Assembly: GCA_945903305.1 (NCBI GenBank) | Contig: CAMDOA010000010.1 | Location: forward strand, 1-58,872 | Origin: Chitinophaga pinensis | GTDB taxonomy: Bacteria; Bacteroidota; Bacteroidia; Chitinophagales; UBA10324 | Length of the DNA stretch: 58,872 bases | Direction of reading: 5' to 3' | Shown: positions 52,472 through 58,872 of the stretch, piece after piece | Numbering within the stretch: the first letter of the stretch is position 1 | How the letters are laid out: every line of letters starts with the position of its first letter | The notes under the pieces: model-generated | What the model saw: the letters and a program-made list of their open reading frames with translations, nothing else | The model's database searches: none | What the model was told of the DNA's origin: nothing | Made by a program: the position numbers and the translations under genes

Positions 52472-53365
52472 TCATTCAGCTATAATATCAAAATGACCGT
52501 GCAATAATTCCGCTTCCGGAATATTGGGCTCAGTAACTTGATAATGATGAGCAGTTAACCATTCCAATAATGCAAATGACGAATCGCCTTGCTTGTTTAA
52601 TAAGTCATTATCTAATTCTATAAATAATTTTGGATGATGTTGGTTAATTAATCGTTCAGCCCCTTTCAATACTTTCAATTCATATCCTTCTACATCCATT
52701 TTTATCAAATCAATTTTCACCTTTTTTTCATCAACCAAAACATCATCTAATTTTTTTATTTCAATTTTTTCGCCGGATGTTGAAATGAAATTCATTCCTC
52801 TGTTTGTTTGCTCGGCAATCTGCAAAAAGGCGCTTTCGTTTTTTTCACCTAAAGCGAAACCATGCAGATTAATTCGATTGCTGAGAGTATCGTTCAGTGC
52901 AATATTTCGCAAACATTTTTTATAAGTATTAGTTGAAGGCTCAAACGAAATCACACAGCCGGTACTGCCAATAAGTTTCGCCATGTTTAAGGTGGTTTCT
53001 CCTATGTTGGCACCGATATCAATAACAGTCTTTCCGGGTTTCACCATTGAGTATAATTTTTTTCGCGGCTCCACATCGTTGTGAAAATAAATATTCCATT
53101 CCACCCAATCACTCAAATCCAATTGATAATTAATTCCATTTCGATTTACAGTTCTGAAAGAATCTTTACTGTAAAATGTATGTCGGGGCATGCAGGCAAT
53201 AGCTATTCGGTACAACATTGGAATATTTCTGAGCGCTAAAACAATTTTTTCACCCGAAGGATTCGCAAATAATTTTTTCAGAAATGATGGAGCAGCCACT
53301 AAAACTAATTTGATGATTTGCCAATTTAGTTCGTAAAATTTTTTCCTGAATTTAATTGAACTCAT
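52472..53365 (-). CDS. FkbM family methyltransferase
   Basis: The roughly 297-residue protein has an N-terminal helical region and an S-adenosylmethionine-dependent methyltransferase domain. Its SAM loop is VIDIGANIGETTLNMAKLIG, followed by CVISFEPSTNTYKKCLRNI, DLIKMDVEGYELKVLKGAER and FIELDNDLL. This is the FkbM pattern, common in glycan and surface polysaccharide modification. The frame continues upstream to an ATG at 53443, which overlaps hflX by 38 bases. I prefer the ATG at 53365 (MSSIKFRKKF), which avoids the overlap. The substrate is unknown. Confidence 0.88.
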   Translation of the reverse strand: MSSIKFRKKFYELNWQIIKLVLVAAPSFLKKLFANPSGEKIVLALRNIPMLYRIAIACMPRHTFYSKDSFRTVNRNGINYQLDLSDWVEWNIYFHNDVEPRKKLYSMVKPGKTVIDIGANIGETTLNMAKLIGSTGCVISFEPSTNTYKKCLRNIALNDTLSNRINLHGFALGEKNESAFLQIAEQTNRGMNFISTSGEKIEIKKLDDVLVDEKKVKIDLIKMDVEGYELKVLKGAERLINQHHPKLFIELDNDLLNKQGDSSFALLEWLTAHHYQVTEPNIPEAELLHGHFDIIAE

Positions 53366-53405
53366 GAATGCTTCACATTTGATCAGGTGTTGAAGTATAA
53401 TATCT

Positions 53406-54593
53406 TTAGAAGAAATGTGTTTTGTATGGATACCGGATTTCATATTGCTCCTTCACTTTACTGTAAATTAAATCTTTCAAATCATTGATGTTTTCTTTTT
53501 TAGTGGCTGAAATAAATACGGCACTGTTATTTGATTTTATCTGCCAGCTTTTTTTCAATTCATCCATCAAATCCAATTTCACTTCCGGTGGAAGCATTTC
53601 GTCGAAATAACTTTTCTCATATAAATCCATTTTATTAAATGCATAAATGGTGGGTTTTCCTGATGCACCAATTTCGGTGATGGTTTTATTTACCACTTCC
53701 AATTGCTCTTCAAACTTTGCATGCGATATATCAATTACATGAATCAGAATATCTGATTCGCGCACTTCATCCAATGTGCTTTTAAAACTTTCTATCAAAT
53801 GATGGGGCAGTTTCCGAATGAAGCCAACGGTATCGCTCATCAGAAAAGGCATTCGTTCAAAAACAACCTTGCGAGTAGTGGTATCAAGTGTGGCAAATAA
53901 TTTATTCTCGGCAAACACATCTGATTTGCTCAGCAAATTCATCAATGTACTCTTGCCAACATTCGTGTAACCCACCAGCGCCACGCGAATTAATTCGCCA
54001 CGACCTTTGCGTTGTGTGAAACTTTGTTTGTCAATTTTTTCGAGTTGCTCCTTCAATAATGAAATCTGGTATTTCACAATCCGGCGATCGGTTTCAATTT
54101 CTTTTTCTCCCGGCCCGCGCATTCCAATTCCGCCTTTTTGTCTTTCTAAGTGAGTCCATAATCCTTTCAGTCGCGGTAATAAATATTGCAATTGAGCTAA
54201 TTCAACCTGCGCTCTTGCTTGTGCGGTCATTGCCCGGCTTGCAAAAATGTCGAGTATAAGATTGCTGCGGTCTAAGATTTTAATTTTTAATTCTTTCTCA
54301 ATATTTCGAATTTGCGAACCACTCAAATCATCGTCAAAAATTACCAGATCAATTTGCTTTTCGTCTGCATAAGTTTTTATTTCCTGCAATTTCCCGGAGC
54401 CAATAAAAGTGGCATTGTCCGGCGATTTCAATCGTTGCGTAAATCGTTTGATAGTAATAGCGCCAGCGGTTTCAGCTAAAAATGCCAACTCATCCATAAA
54501 CTCTTCTACCTGTTCTTCCTTTTGTCCCGGAAGAATCAAGCTCACTAAAATCGCTCTTTCTTCGCGGTGTGTTGTCTTGGGTACTAACGACAT
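53406..54593 (-). CDS. hflX: GTPase HflX
   Basis: The 395-residue protein is a ribosome-associated GTPase that rescues stalled ribosomes, notably under heat or antibiotic stress. The N-terminal HflX domain has TFIGSGKLQEIK and VIFDDDLSGSQIRNIE. The linker has the ERQKGGIGMRGPGEKEIETD signature. The GTPase domain has GYTNVGKST, LMSDTVGFIRKLPHHLIESF and FNKMD. A longer frame starts at 54626, but a perfect -7 box at 54624-54631 covers that codon, so MSLVPKTTHREERAIL at 54593 is the better start. The FkbM gene follows on the same strand. Confidence 0.96.
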   Translation of the reverse strand: MSLVPKTTHREERAILVSLILPGQKEEQVEEFMDELAFLAETAGAITIKRFTQRLKSPDNATFIGSGKLQEIKTYADEKQIDLVIFDDDLSGSQIRNIEKELKIKILDRSNLILDIFASRAMTAQARAQVELAQLQYLLPRLKGLWTHLERQKGGIGMRGPGEKEIETDRRIVKYQISLLKEQLEKIDKQSFTQRKGRGELIRVALVGYTNVGKSTLMNLLSKSDVFAENKLFATLDTTTRKVVFERMPFLMSDTVGFIRKLPHHLIESFKSTLDEVRESDILIHVIDISHAKFEEQLEVVNKTITEIGASGKPTIYAFNKMDLYEKSYFDEMLPPEVKLDLMDELKKSWQIKSNNSAVFISATKKENINDLKDLIYSKVKEQYEIRYPYKTHFF

Positions 54594-54623
54594 TTGTTTC
54601 TTTATTGATAAATAAAATCCGGT

Positions 54624-54631
54624 CAAAGATA
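54624..54631 (-). promoter_or_regulatory. -7 promoter element of hflX
   Basis: The minus strand reads TATCTTTG, an exact TAnnTTTG match, 30 bases upstream of the ATG at 54593. It overlaps the alternative start codon at 54626. Confidence 0.65.
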
Positions 54632-54855
54632 TTCACCTGAATTGCATCTTGTTTATTTTCCTGAATGCCGGATAGTTGGTTTGTTTGATGATTGAGTATG
54701 CAGATATATTCCTTTTCATATTTCATACAATCAATTTGTTTTTTTCTCTCACAAATTTAACGAGCAGAGTTGGAGGGAAGGAGAAATAATAATTTTAAGA
54801 ATTACAGGAACTGTATTTGAAATAACTAATTAATAAATCAACTTATAAATTCCTT

Positions 54856-57168
54856 CTACTTTATCACGGCAATTTTCCCAACCAATTTATCAGTGCCTGC
54901 GGCATTGGTTGCATACACTAAGTAAACTCCAGTGTTCACTCGATTGCCTTTCAGGTCTTTTACATTCCATACTGCTTCGCCGCCATTCGATTCGGTTTCA
55001 TAAACCAGTACGCCCGATAAGTCAGTTATTTTTATAAATGATTGATAAGCCAATCCCTGAATGGTTACTACACCTGAAAAATTATCGCGCACCGGATTCG
55101 GAAAAATATAAATACTGTCAGAAAGAAATCCGGATTCATTGCCTTCAATTGCATCACTGCGGTAAACAATAATGCCCAGATCAGTAGCGAAATAAACATC
55201 ACCATTTTCATTATCAATAGCAAGTGTTACAATATTATTCGAAAAAAGCGGGCTGTTTTCGGTAGTGAAATGGTGTATTTGTTCGGTGCCATCGGCTGAC
55301 ATTAAAAAAGCTCCGTTATTGGTGGCAAACCATTTTCTGTTAGCACCATCAACAGCTATATCATTTATTATTTCTGTTTCAAGCAAGTAACCATTATAAA
55401 TATCTTCTTTCACAATAATTTGCTGGGCATCGCAGCCTTCAGCACTGAATACATCGTAAGGACAATAAAATACAGCAACGCCTTCATCGGTTCCCACCCA
55501 TACATAACCATCTTTATCAACTGCAAGGCAAAGGATGTTTTTATTAGGCAACCCACCTGTTCCAATGCCCGTGCCAAGTGTCACAAGACGGTCGTCGTTG
55601 GTGGCAACTGAATCGTCGCCACTATCATAAACAAAAATTCCATTACCTCTTCCCAAAACAAACCATTTGTAATTATTCTGATCAATTACGATATCGGCAA
55701 GTTGTCCGCCACCGGTGTTGGCTGATGGAAGGTTGAATGAATGCCAATCACCTGATGGGGTTAATAATGAAAGCGGTTTAACCGCACCGTAATTCGAAAC
55801 CCATAAATTCTGCTCAGAATCAAAAGCCAGCCCCGAAACACGAACGCTACCCGGGTCGCCTTGAGCGGCTTGCAACGAACTGTTAAATTTATAAACCGTG
55901 TTAAAACCACCGTCGGCGTTTAGCTTTATAATTCCCCAGCCAAAAGAACCCAGATAGGCTTCACCGGAAATTGGGTTAATAGCAATTTTAAACAAATCTG
56001 TTATCGTATCGAGGGCACCACCTGCATTGTACTTATTATAATTGAGCCAGTATCCATTAAAACTGATATAATATCCGCTGGCTTCAAAAGAATAATTCCA
56101 ATCATTTACTCCGCCCGGTACTACATAAGCAATTTTATTTCTGACAGCAATTTTTGCAGCCTTGGTAGAATATGGTCCGGTTGGAAAAATATATTTTTCC
56201 TGTGCTGATGAAAAATATTTCAAACCCATTTGCAAGTCAGCAACCCAATAGTTGTTTGATTCGTCTTTAATAGCTTCTTGCGGCGAATTAAATGCAGTAT
56301 TTAATGAGTCATTATTATTATCTGCGTATAATCTGACAACTCTTTTTATTAATCCGCTATCTGAATCCATGCAAATTAAAAGTTCATTTCCGGCATCATT
56401 CATTGAACTGATTTTCATGTTTTGTCGAAAAAATATTTTATTCCAATGTGCCCCGTCAAATTTGAAAATGGAATCATTTAAATTACAATAGATAGAATCA
56501 TTGAATGAAATAATATCTATGACCTGCAAATCCGGAAGTCCACTTACTACTTCCATTTTTACCCATTGAGAATAGTCAGCAAGGTTGGTGGAATTTAAAT
56601 AAGCTCGATATAAACCAGAAGCAGTGGCGGCATAAAAATAAATGGAATCAGAGGTTAAAGCGTTTACTTTATTGAACGAGGTGGTTTGACCGGGATAATA
56701 GGTATCAGCAATTTCAAGCTTATTTAAATTGAGGGCAACAATACCAAATCCACAACTCAGGTATGCCATACTTTCTTTTTGAAAAATGCTGGTAATGCTT
56801 TTGTTGCCTACAATATTTTTTCGTTTAATATCAGCAATATTGTAAACGCCCTGTTCACTTAAAATATCAATATTGCTGTTGCTGTAAGCAATTATTAATT
56901 GATTATTTCCAGCATCAAAATGAAGTGTGCTGAATCCAATATCCGACAACCCATTCACCTTGCTTAGTTTTTCGAAACTGAAATCAGTTTTATCAACTGA
57001 GTAAAGCGACACATTGGTTGCGCAATAAATTTTATTTTCCGACTGAACAACTGACTGTGCATTCTGATAGGGTAAATTATCTTTCCATGTGCCTACCGGA
57101 ATATCCTGGGCGGCAAGCTGCTGAACGAAAAAAACAAAAACTATCAATATAAAAACTAAACGATTCAT
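54856..57168 (-). CDS. porZ: PorZ-like T9SS surface component, two-propeller protein with type A sorting domain
   Basis: The 770-residue protein has a signal peptide ending QLAAQ, then QDIPVGTWKDNLPYQNAQSV, a start typical of PorZ. Two beta-propeller regions follow (NVSLYSVDKTDFSFEKLSKV, then NGLSDI; and later NYKWFVLGRGNGIFVYD, GYVWVGTDEGVAVFY, NRKWFATNNGAFL). A type A C-terminal domain ends the protein (IYIFPNPVRDNF to VGKIAVIK). In Porphyromonas gingivalis, PorZ is a surface protein of about the same length needed for T9SS cargo maturation and delivery of the anionic lipopolysaccharide anchor. The length and layout agree. A related two-component-regulator propeller protein of other function remains possible. 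Confidence 0.82.
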   Translation of the reverse strand: MNRLVFILIVFVFFVQQLAAQDIPVGTWKDNLPYQNAQSVVQSENKIYCATNVSLYSVDKTDFSFEKLSKVNGLSDIGFSTLHFDAGNNQLIIAYSNSNIDILSEQGVYNIADIKRKNIVGNKSITSIFQKESMAYLSCGFGIVALNLNKLEIADTYYPGQTTSFNKVNALTSDSIYFYAATASGLYRAYLNSTNLADYSQWVKMEVVSGLPDLQVIDIISFNDSIYCNLNDSIFKFDGAHWNKIFFRQNMKISSMNDAGNELLICMDSDSGLIKRVVRLYADNNNDSLNTAFNSPQEAIKDESNNYWVADLQMGLKYFSSAQEKYIFPTGPYSTKAAKIAVRNKIAYVVPGGVNDWNYSFEASGYYISFNGYWLNYNKYNAGGALDTITDLFKIAINPISGEAYLGSFGWGIIKLNADGGFNTVYKFNSSLQAAQGDPGSVRVSGLAFDSEQNLWVSNYGAVKPLSLLTPSGDWHSFNLPSANTGGGQLADIVIDQNNYKWFVLGRGNGIFVYDSGDDSVATNDDRLVTLGTGIGTGGLPNKNILCLAVDKDGYVWVGTDEGVAVFYCPYDVFSAEGCDAQQIIVKEDIYNGYLLETEIINDIAVDGANRKWFATNNGAFLMSADGTEQIHHFTTENSPLFSNNIVTLAIDNENGDVYFATDLGIIVYRSDAIEGNESGFLSDSIYIFPNPVRDNFSGVVTIQGLAYQSFIKITDLSGVLVYETESNGGEAVWNVKDLKGNRVNTGVYLVYATNAAGTDKLVGKIAVIK

Positions 57169-57306
57169 GACGCTAAAAGTAAGATTGTCGGGTTAAACGC
57201 AGAAAATTGCTTTGTGGTATATTTAATAAATGTCAAAATTGATTTGGGTATTTAATTTTATTTATGACTTCTCTGCTTTCAGAAAGGCGAAACAACAACT
57301 TATAAT

Positions 57307-57314
57307 TACTTTCG
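57307..57314 (+). promoter_or_regulatory. -7-like element for the MMPL-family gene
   Basis: TACTTTCG is one base from TAnnTTTG and lies 23 bases upstream of the ATG at 57338. Confidence 0.35.
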
Positions 57315-57337
57315 CCCCGAATATTTTTTTGAAATAA

Positions 57338-58872
57338 ATGTGGCATAAAATAGCTGTTGGAATACTACGGTTTCGGTTGTTGCTTTTAATTATTGTTGCA
57401 GCAACAACTGTGTTCATGGCTTACATGGCCAAGGATGTGGAATTGACTTACAGTTTCGCTAAAGTTATTCCCACCGATAACCCGAAGTATATTGATTACC
57501 TGCACTTCAAAGATAAGTTTGGTGAAGATGGAAATGTGCTCGTGCTCGGAGTGCTTCCAAAAAATTTGTTTGATTATCAGTTTTTTAAAGCGTGGTACCA
57601 GCTTGCTGACAGTTTAAAACATTTGGATGGTGTGGAAGATGTTCTTTCCATTTGCAAAAGTTACAATGCTGTAAAAGATACAGCCACCGGAAAAATTTCG
57701 CTGCAACTGATTTTTCCTCACCTACCCAAATCGTTTCCGGAGCTCGATAGTTTAAGCAGAATATTTTATTCGTTGCCATTTTATAAAGGCAGATTGTATG
57801 AACCCGAAACCGGAGCCACATTAATGGCTGTTCGAATCAATCAAAAAAAATTAGACAGCAAGGAGCGCATTGCCATAGTTGAAAGCATTAAACAACTTGG
57901 CGAAAAATTTAAACAACGAACCGGTTTAGAAATTAATTATAGCGGACTGCCAATGATCAGAACGGTAATGGCAACACAAGTAGCTGCTGAGTTAAATATG
58001 TTTTTGTTGTTAGCAGCATTGGTTACCGGATTGGTTTTGTTGTTTTTGCTCCGCTCTTTTTATGCAGTTATTTTTTCGCTGTTAGTAGTTGGCATCAGTG
58101 TAATCTGGTCGGTTGGCACTATTGTATTGTTTGGTTTTAAAATCACTTTGCTCACCGGTTTAATTCCTCCACTTGTTGTAGTAATCGGAATAACCAATTG
58201 CGTTTATCTGCTGAATAAATATCACATTGAGTTTGTGCGACTCGGCGATAAAATGCAGGCGCTTCAATTGGTGATTGAAAAAATCGGACTCGCTACTTTG
58301 TTTACCAACCTCACAGCTGCAATCGGGTTTGGTGTTTTTTATTTTACACGAAGCACCGTGTTAAAAGAATTCGGATTGGTTGCCGGATTAAACATTGCCG
58401 GCATTTTTTTCGTGTCAGTTATTATTATTCCGTGTGTTTTCAGTTTTCTGCCTTCGCCAAAAGCAATGCAGTTAAAATATCTGAAGCAGGTATTGCTCAA
58501 TAAAGTTCTCGACACATTTACACACTGGGTTAATCACTACCGAAAAACAATTTACATCACTACTGCAGTTATAGTGGTGTTTTCTGTAATCGGAATGTTG
58601 CGGCTTAATTCAACCGGATTTATTGTTGATGACATTCCGCATGGCGATAAATTGTATACCGACTTAAAATTTTTCGAAAAGCATTTTAAGGGTGTAATGC
58701 CTTTCGAAATTTTAGTTGAGGGAAAAGAAAAAAATGCATTGAAGAAAGGAAACACGCTGATTAAAATGAATCAGTTGCAGGACACTTTAAAAACTTATTC
58801 TGAATTCTCTTCGCCACTCAGTATTATCGAAGCTATCAAATTTATTAATCAGGCAAATGCGCAAGGCGATCC
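57338..58872 (+). CDS. MMPL/RND-family exporter, 5' part
   Basis: This frame is open from ATG at 57338 to the window end, giving 511 residues of a protein that continues beyond it. It begins with a membrane segment (FRLLLLIIVAATTVFMAYM) and an extracytoplasmic domain (YIDYLHFKDKFGEDGNVLVL, LKHLDGVEDVLSI). A block of membrane segments follows from about residue 215 (NMFLLLAALVTGLVLLFLL, with ITLLTGLIPPLVVVIGITNC and FTNLTAAIGFGVFYF), then a second extracytoplasmic segment. This is the MMPL/SSD-containing RND layout. Such proteins export lipids or other hydrophobic compounds using the proton gradient. The substrate is unknown. Confidence 0.88.
   Translation, partial: MWHKIAVGILRFRLLLLIIVAATTVFMAYMAKDVELTYSFAKVIPTDNPKYIDYLHFKDKFGEDGNVLVLGVLPKNLFDYQFFKAWYQLADSLKHLDGVEDVLSICKSYNAVKDTATGKISLQLIFPHLPKSFPELDSLSRIFYSLPFYKGRLYEPETGATLMAVRINQKKLDSKERIAIVESIKQLGEKFKQRTGLEINYSGLPMIRTVMATQVAAELNMFLLLAALVTGLVLLFLLRSFYAVIFSLLVVGISVIWSVGTIVLFGFKITLLTGLIPPLVVVIGITNCVYLLNKYHIEFVRLGDKMQALQLVIEKIGLATLFTNLTAAIGFGVFYFTRSTVLKEFGLVAGLNIAGIFFVSVIIIPCVFSFLPSPKAMQLKYLKQVLLNKVLDTFTHWVNHYRKTIYITTAVIVVFSVIGMLRLNSTGFIVDDIPHGDKLYTDLKFFEKHFKGVMPFEILVEGKEKNALKKGNTLIKMNQLQDTLKTYSEFSSPLSIIEAIKFINQANAQGD

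Noticed and set aside
54490-54726. Minus-strand frame of 78 residues overlapping the start of hflX
   Set aside because: It is out of frame with hflX, runs through the hflX promoter box and has no recognisable feature.

Overview
The window is a chromosomal segment of a Bacteroidota bacterium. The evidence is several secreted proteins with type IX secretion system (T9SS) C-terminal sorting domains of types A and B, a PorZ-like T9SS component, a split transketolase, Bacteroidota-only families (DUF5606, DUF3127, choice-of-anchor J/V proteins) and promoters of the TAnnTTTG type in place of sigma70 -10 boxes. The bases are AT-rich and Shine-Dalgarno sequences are mostly absent. I cannot place it below phylum with confidence; an environmental member of the Chitinophagales/Sphingobacteriales sphere is a guess. 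Most of the window is ordinary chromosome. I see no prophage, insertion sequence, CRISPR array or recognisable defence island.

Layout. 1-8.2 kb: three minus-strand secreted proteins (a partial arylsulfotransferase-like protein, a 1773-residue repeat protein with a type B sorting domain, and a choice-of-anchor J protein with a type A sorting domain), then tRNA-Phe. 8.8-12.4 kb: dnaN, a DUF5606 protein and a TMTC-like membrane protein with TPRs. 12.4-22.9 kb: a minus-strand block with a small exported protein, a DUF3089 lipoprotein, a choice-of-anchor V protein, Bcp peroxiredoxin, an M23 peptidase, a membrane-anchored unknown, a PIF1-type helicase with a helix-turn-helix domain, and a gingipain-like C25 protease. 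23.1-28.0 kb: the two transketolase halves, separated by two paralogous VWA proteins. 28.0-30.8 kb: an ECF sigma factor, a putative anti-sigma factor, a Spy-like protein and a lipoprotein. 30.8-44.1 kb: mainly minus strand, with ACMSD-type decarboxylase, polA, an AhpD-like protein, an EamA transporter, a large propeller/Omp85-like fusion, an MBL hydrolase, a DUF3127 protein, a two-domain glycosyltransferase and recR. 44.4-52.5 kb: radA, a small membrane protein, comF, a polytopic protein, a beta-helix lipoprotein, a membrane patatin and a small lipoprotein. 52.5-58.9 kb: an FkbM methyltransferase, hflX, porZ and the start of an MMPL/RND-type exporter.

How it fits together. Replication and repair genes (dnaN, polA, recR, radA, the PIF1-type helicase) are scattered among cell-envelope genes. 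The recurring theme is the envelope: T9SS cargo, a T9SS surface component, lipoproteins, and one outer-membrane protein that appears to join a degenerate gluzincin-like domain, a TolB-like propeller and an Omp85-type barrel.

The most unusual features are these: two VWA genes inside the transketolase locus, both with direct-repeat rearrangements at their 5' ends; short palindromic or dispersed repeats that have entered reading frames in frame (polA, the glycosyltransferase, a VWA signal peptide); a higher-order three-module repeat in the giant cargo protein; a glycosyltransferase fused to a sugar-phosphotransferase-like module that lacks its catalytic core; and a structured intergenic region near 35.5 kb that ends in a strong intrinsic terminator.
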